A stretch of 64,000 nt of DNA, from assembly GCA_963969595.1 (NCBI GenBank), contig OZ018410.1:23670913-23734912 (forward strand), given 5' to 3'. Positions within the stretch are counted from its first letter, which is position 1; the number at the start of each line of letters is the position of its first letter. Source of the stretch: Neckera pumila. Its lineage: Eukaryota > Streptophyta > Bryopsida > Hypnales > Neckeraceae. The notes below the pieces were generated by a model that worked only from the letters and a program-made list of their open reading frames with translations, was not told the DNA's origin and made no database searches. This document shows positions 13,603-26,380 of the stretch, piece after piece. The translations under genes and the position numbers were made by a program.

Positions 13603-14089
13603 GAGTGGAAACACACTGGAAGAGTGGTCGATGAAATGGCCTAAGCCTACTATTTATGAACCTTGCAGCACCACATGATCCGCCATAGCCACCGGGAGTT
13701 CAATAATCTGCGTACACTAGCCAAACATCATCGAAGCGTCGATAGAGCAGACATGTTGTACACATGAGTGGCTTGCAAGTACTGGAACGCCAGGGACACA
13801 GAAAAATTTGAAACGAAGATGAGGACGTCGACGGAGAAGATGACGAAGAAGGAGATTTCGTTCCGTTTTGTTCGGTCGTCGGGTTGTCGTGCGGTTGTCG
13901 TGCGGTTGTCGGGAAGGAAGCCTGGCGTCGCCCAGTGATATTTCGGTAGCCCTAGTTCGACGGGCTCCCCTGGTTCGTGGTCCCGGTCAACCATTGGTTT
14001 TGGTGACGTGCCGGGTATGTCCGGGTCCCGAACGGCTCTCGGCATCATTGATTTCGGACGCCTAATTGCAGAAACCTTCCTGTGAATAT
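13603..14089. other. GC-richer segment, no confident gene
   Basis: The stretch 13840-14060 is GC-richer, with a local triplet-like repeat 'gtcgtgcggtt' / 'gtcgtgcggttgtc' at about 13889-13910. A 121-codon minus-strand frame (13728-14093) crosses it but has no recognisable domain. It could be promoter or first-exon DNA of the possible minus-strand unit to its left. Nothing firmer can be said. Confidence 0.3.
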
Positions 14090-14299
14090 TCACAAGAAGG
14101 TAAGGTAGACGAGCCCATTGTGGTCAAGATGACCCATAGTGGACACCTAATGACCCCATGACAATTTTTTTGGCCACAATCAATGTCTAACCTGACACCA
14201 ATGGAGTGATTAGTGACCTCATTAGGAACACCTGCTTTTTCAGTGTAAATCATTGTAGGAAGTGACTTTTTATGGCCTTCTACATTAGAAATTATTGTG

Positions 14300-15480
14300 A
14301 CCACTTTAGGTGATTAAGAAGAGCATATTGGATACACTTTTTGTTGGTTATGGGGTAGCCTACTGACTCTTTTGGACAGATTACTTCAGAAATTCAGAAC
14401 TAATTCATACTTGGTCCAAAAAATGTACTTTCAAATGTCCTCACTCTCTCTCACACTTGTCTTCGTGTGGAAAAACATTTGAAAATTTTCAGCAATGACA
14501 TGAGGGTAGACTCCTAATTTTGACCACAATGGGCTGGTTTACCTTAATCATAGAAGCACGGGGTGTCAGCGGTTTTTAAAATTGCAGTGTTATTCAAAAA
14601 ATTAAAATTTCAGTGCAGAACTGGGAAAGTTTGTAACAAGTGTTTGGGGTAGTCTACTCTTAAAGCAACCATTTAAGAGCTGATTGCCTTTTGGGGGGAA
14701 GCTAAACTCGTTGAAATATTTTTCAATAAATTTTTTGTAGGAAGTAAAATGGAATTGGCATCTATCCCAAGTCATTTCACATTTCTTGACATTTGTGGAA
14801 TTAGTTACTCCCTCCATCCCAAAATGATTGTTCATAATTTCAAAATAGATGTCTAGAAATGATTGTCTACTATTTGAAACTTAATTCTATGAAGATGCAA
14901 TTCATGAAATAGTCATCATGTCACAATAAGAGTATCAATTACACAAAGACACAATTCATGAAATAGTCACTTTCAATTATACAAGCTGCTTACAACAACC
15001 TACGTACAAGCTACTCACGAGGAATCTAATTCTAAGCTACCTTCACGAAATCTTCATGTGGTACAAAGACAAGATGGAAAACGAATACGTTGTTGTATTC
15101 AGTGCTCATTTTCGATGAAAAATCGTAAACCAAAGGATGATTTATCATGTGAAGTTGCAACCTCAACTTCCCCGCTTTAACTAGTTCATGCTTCAAACAT
15201 GATATTGCCGATTTGCAAACTGCTGAGCAAATCAGGAGTTAATCTATATGTTTGCATTCATTATTTTACCCAAATCTCAAATTTTGCCTTAATCTTGAGA
15301 AAAGTTTGTCATTAGACAATCATTTTGGGGACGGAGGGAGTACCAATTTTTGAAGACGAAACAAGGTAGTCTCTAAAGCGACCACCTCTTGAAGTGTACA
15401 CTGCTGATACATTGAAGAAAGCAAAATGTACCTCTATGTCATGATCGCCCCCTAGAGCACGATCATTTTTATAGCAGAAG
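14300..15480. repeat. Dispersed repeat family C, copy 1 (split by a Stowaway element)
   Basis: The sequence aligns by eye with 48040-48430 and 57365-58030. Landmarks are 'ttgttggttatggggtag' (14341) against 'ttgttggttttggagtag' (57430); 'aaagcaaccattt' (14659) against 'aaagcaaccattttctagc' (57740); a 'gtcatttcacatttcttgac' type word; 'ttgtggaattagtta' shared with 48290; and 'attgaagaaagcaaaatgtacctct' like text near 15412 and 48378. The copy is interrupted by the MITE at 14806-15342. The family's class is unknown. Confidence 0.6.
14806..15342. mobile_element. Stowaway-type MITE
   Basis: Terminal inverted repeats are CTCCCTCCATCCCAAAATGA from 14808 and its complement ending at 15340, with only small differences. 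A TA dinucleotide lies directly outside each end (14806-14807 and 15341-15342), matching the TA target site of Tc1/mariner-derived Stowaway elements. The body is 533 bp, AT-rich, and has no transposase frame, so it is non-autonomous. It sits inside a family C repeat and is therefore younger than that copy. Confidence 0.85.
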
Positions 15481-16359
15481 ATCTTAATTTCTAAAGGACC
15501 ACAATTATTGTCAAATTGTCAAACATCATATCTAAGCTAAAATTTGCCTATTCAATTGTATTTGAATAACAATCCTATATTTCTATTACATAAAGCTACA
15601 AATTATTTATCAGTGTGAAAAAAATTTATATTTGGTTTGTGAAATACACCTGGAAATACAATGACAAACAAAATTGAATATGGATTTGGAACTTTTTTAT
15701 TCAAACAACCGTACCATTAGCATCAATGGGTAAATTCCAAAAGCCAATATATCAAAGTTATAATATGCAATATGTAACACACTACTGTTGAAATTTTAAG
15801 AAAAAATTAGTTGTAATGTGAAAGAAAATTAATTTCAAAGTTAGCCATGTAAAAACTCGGTTTGTACACTATAATTTGGAACTACTTTATTTTTCTTAAA
15901 ACTCCGAAAAAACTTATGTAACTTAGCATGTTGGTATGCATCATTTCAAATTGTTGTATACAAAAATTGAAGGAAATTGACAATTTATAGAATTTAGATA
16001 TTCATAATTTGACAAACATGCAAATGGAATTGGTTCTCATGATATTTGAAAATTTTGGAATTTAAAGCATAAAATTGTCACCATTAGCCATTGTAGGGAG
16101 AATATGGATTGCAATGTGAACCATTGTAACATCTTAATGCCCTTGCAATTGAAATGTTTGTTGAAAGGATAATGCATTTTATTTATATACCAAAGCCTTG
16201 TAATGTATTTTTAGATTTAGATTCTTTGTGGACAGACTAGAGTTTAGAAAGCACATAATTGTCTCAACCATTGTAAATCAATAAAAAAATGAAAACAACT
16301 ATAAAAGTGTGGGAAATCAAATTGAATTGCACCTCCAAATTTTTTTTTGTAGTTTGGAG
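15481..16359. other. AT-rich intergenic DNA
   Basis: No gene, RNA or clear repeat is visible. The sequence resembles the AT-rich background elsewhere in the window. Confidence 0.5.
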
Positions 16360-16643
16360 CATTAGGGGAGACTAGAGGGCATTGAGGGCCGTTTTAGGCT
16401 CGTTCCCCAATCTGGCCAAATTTGTGAACAGCCGGTACGAGTTGTCAGAATTTATTTTTAAGAAAAAAAGAAAAAAAGAAAAAAAGAGTTCTTTCCCAAA
16501 TATCATTTTAGGCCATTTTTTTTTTTTCCAAAATTAACGTGGCATTCTCTCAACCACATCAGCCAGCAACTTTCTTGCGTTCCCGCAATCTGGGATTGCA
16601 GGATAACTTGCAGTCTCTTAGAGGCCTCAAATCTCGTCTAATG
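16360..16643 (-). mobile_element. Family B MITE, copy B1
   Basis: A 284 bp unit with ends CATTAGGGGAG... and ...CGTCTAATG. The body contains the family landmarks 'cgttccccaatct', a Lys-like A-rich middle (aagaaaaaaag repeats) and 'gcgttcccgcaatct'. It is in the opposite orientation to B2 and B3. No open frame exists and no clear target-site duplication is visible. The superfamily is not assigned. Confidence 0.65.
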
Positions 16644-16972
16644 TCTCAAATAAAAAATTCTAGAGATCTAAAGTTTGTTTCTAGAGATCATTGGAATACA
16701 ATTGTTGCATTTTTGATTAATTATGAGCGGTTGAGCTCTCTCATGTCTTGATTTACATATCACATATGGATTTTTGTACTTCTTATCTCCCCACTTCTAT
16801 AAACCACTTCCCTTTTCTCCACAAATGAAATATTAAGTTGTTTATAAAGATATATAAGATAAAGGTGGACAAAGCGTCCATATAGAAGGCGTTGGAATAA
16901 AAAATAAAAAATAAAAGACTTTATTAATTTTAAAAGCACCTATTGAACTACTTTTTACAACTTTAATTTATT
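16644..16972. other. Spacer between two family B elements
   Basis: 329 bp of AT-rich sequence between inverted copies B1 and B2. No gene or repeat is recognised; a 70-codon plus frame (16539-16751) is a chance frame crossing B1. Confidence 0.5.
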
Positions 16973-17236
16973 CATTAGAAGAAATTCAGGGGTCTTGGAG
17001 GGCTCCGAGTTCCCCTGTTGTCTATTGCGTTCCCAGACTGCGGAAACGCAGTAGCAGCAGCTGGTTGACGTGGTCAAGCAACTACCACGTCATTTAAAAA
17101 AAAAAAAAAAATTGCTTAAAATGATATTTTGGTAAAAAAAAAATTCTGACACACCCGTACCGACGTTCACTGAATCTGGGCAGATCAGGGAACAGGCCTG
17201 AAACGGCCCTCCAAGATCCCCAAATATCATCTAATG
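16973..17236 (+). mobile_element. Family B MITE, copy B2
   Basis: A 264 bp unit with ends CATTAGAAG... and ...CATCTAATG. Shared body words with B3 are 'agggctccgagttcccctg', 'aactaccacgtcattt', 'aaaatgatatttt' and 'cagggaacaggcctgaaac'. There is no transposase. With B1 it forms an inverted pair separated by 329 bp. Confidence 0.7.
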
Positions 17237-18836
17237 ACTTGGCATGAAATGCTGACACCAATAGCTAGGTACGGTAATCTTTTAATCACAATTAATAATA
17301 AATGTCAAATTCAAAAAGTGTATAAAAGCTATATTTTTTGTCCCATATATTTTGTATGAATAGTATAAAAAATGTATTCAGATGCTATAAATTGGGCACT
17401 TACTACATGTAGCAATAAATGGATTTTTTTTTTCAATTTGAATTAATGGAAGATTTTTGAATATGGCCATGTTCATAAAAACTTCCTTCTAATTTTGTCT
17501 TCAAGTATAAGCAAATGCCTAAGTATTGCTCTGTATAATATTATATAGATATCATTCTAAGTCAACTCTAATTTTGATGTTGTATTTTTCCTAGATCTCC
17601 TATAAGAAAGTGTATTTGATAATAGTTGACATACATCACATCATTTTAGACAAATTGAATTCCTACATATTTATTCAATTTTATTAAAATCAAACAGATA
17701 TAATATGAGGGATAGGGAGTTTGAAATTTGATTATATATAAGTTCATACAACTTTGGAAATTGTATGAGAAACAATGTCAAATATATCCCATTATTGTAG
17801 TTGAAGGATAAGTTTATTAGAAAAGAAAAATCAATCTAAAAATAGATGTCAAAATTTTTAAGAAATTATTTTTTAATTATTTTTTTTTGTAAAATTATAT
17901 TTGCAAATAAAATGTATTTTTAGCATCTATCATAATCTTGTTTTTTGAAAAGAAATTAAGATTTGGAAGGAATGTGTTGACCTTTTTCTTATAATTAAAT
18001 TAGTTTTAATTCAACAAATTCAAATGTACATTCAATTTCAAAGCTTTTATAAGGTATGGTAGCTTGCTTCATAGCGACACTTAAAATGGCTAAAAAGATT
18101 TTGTGTTTGTAGCCATAGATCTAATACAATTATTGAAATTTGAATAAAACTACATACCATCTTCAATCAACAAATAGCCATAATGTCACGAATTCAAAAG
18201 CTTACATCAATCTTCATTTACATGGTTATTTGACTAGTAAAATTATTTTTGTATCGTAACATTGAATGAATGATTTTTACCATTTCATTATTTGCAATAT
18301 AGTATTTGATTTATATAATTTTTAATTAAATACGCTTGTTATGAATGAATCAACTTTATTCATATAGAAAAAAATTGATGCACAATACTTGTTTTTTAAT
18401 AATAATAGAAATATCAAATTCTATTATTATTAATTATTATTAATTTTTTATTATACAAAAATTGTGATACATGTAGATAATATCATCCAAAATGTCATCA
18501 TGTAGCCAATATCATCCAAGTTTTAATTTTCAACTATGCACTAGAAATTCATTAAAAAACAAATAAACTAAGTGACAACGTATTTATAAGTATTCGTTCA
18601 CAATCAACCAAAAGATGTACGATATGCATTTGCATTGTATAGTTAGAAGCATATAAATATTTATGTAATATAAAGAGACATATATAGTTGATGTTTTTAA
18701 AAGAATGTTTAACAATGAAAAGACTTCATAGTTCAAGTATGAGAGAAGATTTTTCATTTTACAAATATTCAACGCATAATGTCATGATGAGCTTTCCAAG
18801 ACTATACTTACATATGCATTTAATTGTGACATGGAT
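17237..18836. other. AT-rich intergenic DNA
   Basis: No gene or RNA is visible over 1.6 kb. The content is A/T-rich with short homopolymers. The frames at 18584-18772 (minus) and 18688-18924 (plus) overlap and look like chance. Confidence 0.5.
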
Positions 18837-19130
18837 CATTGTCTTCCAAAAGGCCGCTAAGGAATTGATTTGTTGGACCCCTTTGGTGCAATTTCAGATG
18901 AATAAAAAGATGTTTTTTCTTTAAATTTTTAAAAAAAAAAATAATAAAATAATAATAAAAATAATAAAAATCTGATGTGGCACTACTAGTGCCATATCAT
19001 CACCCAATTTTTTTAAAAGTAAAAAAAAAAGTAAAAAAAAGTAATAATTTGATTTTTGATTTTTTTCCATAATTGCACCGGACGAGTGCAGAACTTGCGG
19101 CCTTCTAGAGGGTTGAAATTTTTTCTAATG
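18837..19130. mobile_element. Diverged family B-like MITE, copy B5
   Basis: About 294 bp with imperfect inverted ends. Left: CATTGTCTTCCAAAAGGCCG; right, read inward: CATTAGAAAAAATTTCAACC followed by a matching 'aggccgc' and 'ggtgcaatt'. The centre holds 'gatgtggcactactagtgcc', an internal palindrome like the centre of B4. The left boundary could be off by some 10-15 bp. No coding capacity. Confidence 0.5.
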
Positions 19131-20237
19131 ATTTTTCAATTCTTACTCCGCACTACTTGAGTATCACTAATCCAACTAATTTAGATTTTTTAATTACAAA
19201 AATGATACTTTGATGTTTCTATTATTGGTAATTAATAAAAAATAAAAACCTTATTAAATAAATTGTTCATTAAAATTTGAAACCTGAAATTTGTCCATTG
19301 AAATTTTTATCAGGATTGTAATGCACCTAATCAATAGAAATATCCCCCAAATGTTTAAGTTTGAACATAATTGCAAATAAAAACCTGTTTTGAAGAATTC
19401 TATGAAATATTATTATTTTCAGATGCCACTTATATCGTAGGTACAAATCTAATGAAGAAACTTACACTCAATTTTCAACTTGAAATCCCTACTTTTATAT
19501 ACAAAAATGCAATACAAGCTTCAAAACCACAAATATGATATGCTATTAATTTTTTCAGTAGTAGATCATTTATAAATAAATCAAAAATGAATTATGATTT
19601 GAATTACCTTTTCTACTTTTATTATGCATTTCTTGAGCACTAGACCAATGCTTCAAATATTATATTTATAAAATTATAAAATATTCATTATATAATGAAA
19701 GTAATAAAGCATTTTTGCAATTGTTCTAATTTTACATTCTTATGTTTGAAATTTATTTTTATTTGTTGAAATAATTAAAATAAATATATTATTGAAATAA
19801 AAAATTATAAATTGATCACTGCACAATTGCATATTTATCTTCATATAAAAAACAATTGACTGATGGATGAACACTTTTAGAATGCAATTTGTTATCTTTA
19901 CTTGCCTGCACTTGAAAAAAAATTGTAGTTTTCTTATATTTGAAAGTTTTAGGATAATATCGTTTATGTAAGAAAATTGTCTCTTATTTTGTATTTGGTT
20001 ATAAATAAACTATTTCAATTGATGTTACAAAAATTAATTACCTGAATGTTTGAAGTGTAAATGTCTTGTGCAATCCATGGCTTGCAACTTGTATATTGTG
20101 TTCTTTGCTCCGTATTTGGAATTGTTTCTTGTCTCTATATTTTTCAATGTCGTAATGTATTAGATTTTTCAAATTTCCATTTTTTGACTTCTCAATCAAT
20201 TTGATATTCAAGCAATCATTAAATCATTTAGGATTGC
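19131..20237. other. AT-rich intergenic DNA
   Basis: No gene, RNA gene or repeat is recognised in this 1.1 kb. Confidence 0.5.
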
Positions 20238-21166
20238 TTAACCCCTAAAGTTTCATGACTATGTAATCACCAAAAATGCTCCAAAACTGCCATTTCTAAT
20301 ACAACTACCAAATTTTTGGAAAAAACAATTTTTGACGCATGTAACCGTAGGATCTTGTAGTATGATATTTTGAAAACATGTGGTAAAAATTTCAGAAAAT
20401 TCCACCGTGTGGATCATAAGATATAAGCATTCAAAGTCTTGAAAACCATTTTTTCAATCCTGCGAAAAACCGGGCAGCTGCACTTCGCAAGCTCACTTTT
20501 CAATGAAAAAATGCCGATAAAGGTGGTGCTTCTTTGAATTCAGTTTCCTAAACAAGTTGTCTATATGCTTGAAAAATTTCACATCATTTGGAATTGTACA
20601 ACATATAGGAAAAAAATAGTAAGTAGAAAGAAGTAGAAAATAATTCAAAATACTAAATTGTTAAAAATTTAATCATGGAATTTAAAAATGCCAATCCCAA
20701 TGGTTGTAATGTTGTAATAATCAATCTACATCCTAGGATTTTATTTTTTTCCAAAAATATTGAAAATTGAGTTAAATAATCGATTTTAAAGTTTTTTTTA
20801 GAGTAGAGAATCCATAACTGCCCGCAAACCAAAAACTCTCATAACTTTTGACTCATTGATTGAAATGGAGTGACTCAAAGCTTTTTAAGTATATATAAAT
20901 GTAGAGAACCAATTTCAAAAAAAATTCCGGAAAAAATGATTTTTTTTTATCTGCCCAAACTGCCCGGTTACGAAAAAAAGTAACATATCATGTCACAACT
21001 TTTGACTCGTATTTTGAAATGTCATGAAACTTGGTATACATGAAGATATTCCTTGCCCCCACCTTCTATTAAAATTTCAGCCTCAAATATGGATATCTCT
21101 AGTCACACGTACCTGCCCAAAATTTCTATACGGCCAAAAAACGCATGTTGGTCCTTTAGGGGTTAA
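20238..21166 (+). mobile_element. Family A TTAA-flanked element, copy A2
   Basis: A 929 bp unit. It starts TTAACCCCTAAAG at 20238 and ends CCTTTAGGGGTTAA at 21166, so the ends are exact inverted repeats for about 13 bp including TTAA. Internal family words are 'aaactgccatttcta', 'catgtggtaaaaatttcag', 'aagtagaaagaagtaga' and 'cataacttttgactc'. It has no coding capacity. This is one of the best-preserved copies. Confidence 0.75.
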
Positions 21167-24100
21167 TCATTTAATTTTAATTTGCAATGAGAAGAGATGA
21201 ATATGAAAATAAAAGAAGGATGAAATTTGCACCTCTTGTGATCTACAACTATTGAGATGCAAATCTGATCCAAGTGGACCAACCAAAACTCTTTTTGAAG
21301 GAGGTTGAAGGACATCCCTTGGCCCTAGAATTCCAACAATTGGATTTCTTTGTATAACTGCGACACATCAATGTCATGAAATGCTTATAAAAATATTATA
21401 ATTGAAAATGCAAAAAAATTATAAAACAATGATGGAATAAGCACTATTTTTAGCCAAATAAGCACATTTCAAAAGTCAAATGCCATTTCTTATTAAAAAA
21501 TTTGATGATTAATATGGATAAAGTTATAAACACGCATATAAATGCTACAAAACTTAGAATTAAAGTAAATTGTAGGCCACAAAAGATAATTATTATAATA
21601 ATTATAATAATTATTATTATTATTGTTATTATTACCTGAGTGGTGTTCTTTTCCATCATGTAGTATTCGCAGTCTTCTAGGTGGTTCAGCACATACACAA
21701 TGCTGTAAACAATATACATGATTAAAACTTTTAGAAAAGCTTTATGTATTACAATGAGGTTTATGCATATAAGTTGCTTGGTCTCAATAGTAAGCCATAT
21801 ATAATAATTTAATAATTTAATAAAATATAATATACTTTGGATGATTGAAAATGATCAATATGGCCTTGTGGAATGAAACGCCTCCTTCCATGTGAACATT
21901 CTACATTCATCAAATAATGTGTGGGTGAATATTTGTTGAGTTCATTTCTTCAAATAGTATATCAATCAATTTAAAATGTAAATTCAATGATAATGTATTC
22001 CATCAACATCAATCTTGTAAGGGATTTATTACTAAATTTGGACGTACTAGACAGTCGAAGATTATCAACATGCATTGGCTCATCAATGTGTATGCAATTA
22101 TCACCTACAACTTAGTAGACATTGAATACAATTAGTTCTAGTGATGCATAAAGTGAGTAGCATGGCCATTGATATTACATGACTTGTTTATAAAAATCAA
22201 AGTATGAATTTATAATTATAAAAATATAATCTTTCATTTGATTATGATAATGGGAGCAAAGAAATTTTTTGAAACGTTTGGTTGACAAGGCCAATACATG
22301 GATGAGTCAAATTCTTTGTCATTGAAGAGTTGGTATTGGGGGTGTTGTTTTTGGTACAATAGATTTTTATTTTTTAATTCCCTCTGCACTCACATCCAAC
22401 ATATTGATATCGTTTTTCTATGTCAATATTTATACATTAAGCTAGAAAAATTGAGTACTTAAGGAAGTACAAAATCAAGTGATATAGGAAATACTACTTT
22501 TGTCTTGTTTTTCCTTCATTATTTTATTAACAAAGAGGTATTGCAAAACATTCTTCTTCAAGTGATTGACATTCTAAGGACATGCTTCAGATACATTTTG
22601 GACTTTGGCATGGGCTTTTATTCCTTAATGCATGTGAAGATGTTTCAACCTCTTGAATCTTGTTATGTTTAAGATTATTTATATTCAATTCTATATTGTC
22701 ATTATTTTTTTTTAGAATATTTTTCTAATGAATTCTTGTTCATTGACTTTTGTGGGATAAGAATGGTTGCCAAGCCTTGTCTATATAGCAATTGCCACCT
22801 TGATTGCATAGTTGACATGGCCTTCAAAAAATATCATGATTTTCTTCAATAACTTCTTGCAAGTTTTGATAGCCTTTCCTAAAACAAAAGTTTTGAAAAG
22901 CAAATGAATGTTATTTTTGTAAGCTCTATTCAAATGTATTGTTTTCCAAAAATGACCTCAAAAACATAAAAAGTTTCACGAAGATTGAATATAGACAAAC
23001 TACATTATCAGAATTTCTTGGTGTTGAACTATTTGCATTGTAGCAGGGACATGCAATATTGCTTTCATGCTTCTTTTTCTAGTTTGTTGAACACCCACTA
23101 TGAAAATTATTATAGCCATCTTGCAAAGATGATTGTCATTACACTTGCCATTTAATCAAGATAAATTCCACAAACAAGAAAGAATCCAGAAATCTCCAAG
23201 TTTATAGATAAGACTATTCATGTGATCATATTGCAAATAGTAAAAATAAAGTATCTTTTTTTTCACAATCTTTTTATTTTATTTATACAAATATATTGTA
23301 TTATTTATCATTTTCATAGATCTTGCACTTTTGGAGGATATTTCAAAATCCTCAATGAAGAGCAAGCATTTAGTAGTACATTCTTAAAATGAATTCATTT
23401 TACAATGTAGACCAATTGATGTTTCCTACTGCATCAAAAATTTGGATGTATAGTTCATTGTCTAAATGTCTTTGCAAATAAATATTTGTTCATCACTAAA
23501 ACAATAAAAAACTTTTTGAGATTTTATTGACATTGAATTTTGTTTTACTTCTACATGCATTTTCTTTAGTATAATTTTGACTTGTTTGACAGAATTGGTT
23601 AATTTGAAACAATGTCATTGGTTTATTTTAGTATATTTCGAACGTAACACAGCACCATCATTGAATAGTATAGAGCTTGTGATGTTTGTGTACTCTTTGA
23701 ATATTTTGTAAACAACAATTTTTATATTGATGTCCTGGAACTTAAAATAATAATAATTTGACAAAATGAATCATTGAAAATTTAGTTACAATTGAATGAT
23801 ATATTATATTTATTTGAATTATAATAAAATGAAGTTAAATCACTAATAGATGTTCTACTTATGTGAATATTCTTTGGTTCTTTCTTTGAAAATAATCCAT
23901 CTGCTTGGGCAAATATGAAATTCAAATTTGCTTTCAATTGTTTTCATGTAAAATATTCTTGAAATTTTTTATCCACCTTTGTATTTGCTGAAGAATAAGA
24001 ATTTTGCTGACCTCAAATTATTTGTTGTACCAAAATCATTGTCTAAATATTTGGGTTTGTGACAAATTAAAATTGAAAAACTATGATGTACAAAAAAATT

Positions 24101-25445
24101 ATTGTTAAAAATTTAACAAGTTAGTGAAACGAAGAATCAATAATTTTGTAGTAGCAATTTAAATAATCTTATTCTAAAACCACCAAAAAAACTATAAATC
24201 ACTGTTTTTAAGTTAATTTTTTTTTTAAATGAATGATCTTCAAGTTCTTGAATTAAAAAAAATTTATACAATATGTTGAAATTCCTTTTTTTGGTTTGAG
24301 AACTCATTTCATAACCAAAAAATTGTAGCATTATAGGTTGAATTAGTAGCAATATTGTTTATGCATATTAAATAAGGTTTTCATTGTAACAGTCATACAA
24401 GATTAAATATCAAATAATTCTTTTCAAACTTAAAGATTGTGTTCTATAGCATAGTCAATTTAAAATTTATGTGTTCAACATCAATACGTAATATTTTACC
24501 TTGAGATTTCTTTACCTACAAAATCAACCTATATAAAAATTACAAATGCAAATTAATTATTACAAAGTTCCTTCATTATTCCTAATTTTTTTACTAGAAA
24601 CATATACTGAAATTAAATATTGTCTACCTTGGTGGTTCAAATCTTGATATTCTTTTCAATTTGCACACTTTTTTTATGAGGATTATTGGATAATATTATC
24701 GTACATCACCTTGTTGGATTTACAATATAGTAGAAGATATATTTGGCAAGTGCAAAGCTAATAAAAATGTATATGACATTTTTTCATATTTCAAAATCTA
24801 ATTTTACATTTGAATAAGATATTTAGAGTTTTGGACTATGAACTAAATTAGCATAAATGAAATCTTTATGATTTGTTGAAACCAATGAGGTTTCTATATT
24901 GTAATATAACTAGGCTTAGTTCAACTCAATATTGGTCAAGTTTGATTCAATACAATCTTAACAATTGCAAATGAAACATTCTTTAACCCCATAAAGATTA
25001 GGCATTCAAATTTCAAATAACAAATGAACAAAAATACATCCTAAACATACAAAATGAATTTTTTCATTCGTTAAGTTTTTGTGAAGATTTTCGTATTAGT
25101 TCTTTAGTAGTTTAATGCTTGTATGGTATAGATTCTAAAGACTATGGTTTGCAACTATTCTATAATTCAAACGTTACTTGTAGGATTTGCCTCAAAAAGC
25201 AATTGTTTTTGTAAAAAATGATCCTTCAAAAAAAATATGAATAAAATAGAAATATAAAAGCATTCAAAAGTCAATATGATTAGAACTTAACATTTTGAGC
25301 TTAGAAAAAAATTCTTATAAGAATCACAAGAATTCATTTTATAAAAAAATTTCAATTTTTGGCTTCAAATTTTATTGGAAAATATTGATTTTTGAAAAAA
25401 TTAATTTATGGATCACATTTTACAGCTATTTTTGGAGAGTCATCA
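21167..25445. other. 4.3 kb AT-rich gene desert
   Basis: No gene or RNA is visible. A (TAA/TTA)n microsatellite lies at about 21588-21632; translated on the minus strand it gives a run of isoleucines, which explains the 89-codon frame at 21450-21719. The remainder is monotonous A/T-rich sequence without a repeat family I can pair within the window. Confidence 0.55.
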
Positions 25446-26380
25446 TTAACCTCTAAAGGACCATTGTCCTCTTGGGAGACAAAATGGATTTAAGATAGGT
25501 TTCTATAACCTCAATTTTTGATGAAACTTTTTGAAACTTTCTCATAAGATAGAAAAACTAATTACTTTTATAAAAATATAATTTTTATTTCAAGAAGTAC
25601 TTGGGACTTGGGAGACAAAGTTATACTACAAAAAGCTTGGAACTGAACTAAGCAGGTAACACAAAATAAATTGCAAAAGGTCAAAATTAAATTTTTAAAT
25701 TTTTTTCTTAAAATATTATAATTTGGTCTACATGCAAAGCTTTGATTCATTTTGATTGGACTAATAATGAAGAAGTTAAGGACAATCTTGTTTTTTAAGC
25801 AATCTAAATATCTTCTTGAAAAAAATAACTTATAAGAGTCATTTCTAAAATAATGCAATTTTCAAAAAAATTCAAAAATACTTATTTGACAAGGTCAAAT
25901 TTTCTTGCCAAAAAAATCTCACCATTGGAATTATTGTGTTTCGATCCCATCTTAGAACTATTAAAGATTTAGTTTTTCTTTGTAATCTTGGATCTACTTA
26001 ACAATTTTTTAAAGAATGAAAATCAAGTTGTTGTTTTTTGGATTTTTTTTCTAGACTTTCTATTCAGTTTTTCAATACAAGAATCTTAAAGTTCAAAGTC
26101 TGTAGTGCAGTTTTTTTGTAAAAATGTCTGTCAAAATCATTTGAAATTGCAGGCTAATGTTCAAATTTTATTTTTTCAACTTTGAATGCTAGTATTCTCC
26201 AATTTCTATGGTCAAACTTCATAAATTTTTTACCCCAGGGTTTCAAAAAAGTGAAATAGAAGATTTTATGGCTAAAATCTAAAGAAATTGTTTTTTTTGC
26301 TTTCTTGGGAGAATGCAATAGACATGACAATTTTGAGTGGTATTTGACCAAAAAAATGACCTTGGTCGTTTAGGGGTTAA
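25446..26380 (-). mobile_element. Family A TTAA-flanked element, copy A3 (inverted)
   Basis: A 935 bp unit from TTAACCTCTAAAGGACC to GTCGTTTAGGGGTTAA. It reads in the reverse orientation to A1: the 'cattgtcctcttgggagaca' side, equivalent to A1's right end, comes first. TTAA bounds both sides. It shares 'tctaaatatctt' and 'aatcatttgaaattgcagg' type words with the inverted copy A8. Non-autonomous. Confidence 0.7.

Noticed and set aside
21450..21719. 89-codon minus frame with a run of isoleucines
   Set aside because: The run comes from the (TAA)n microsatellite at about 21588-21632; there is no domain.
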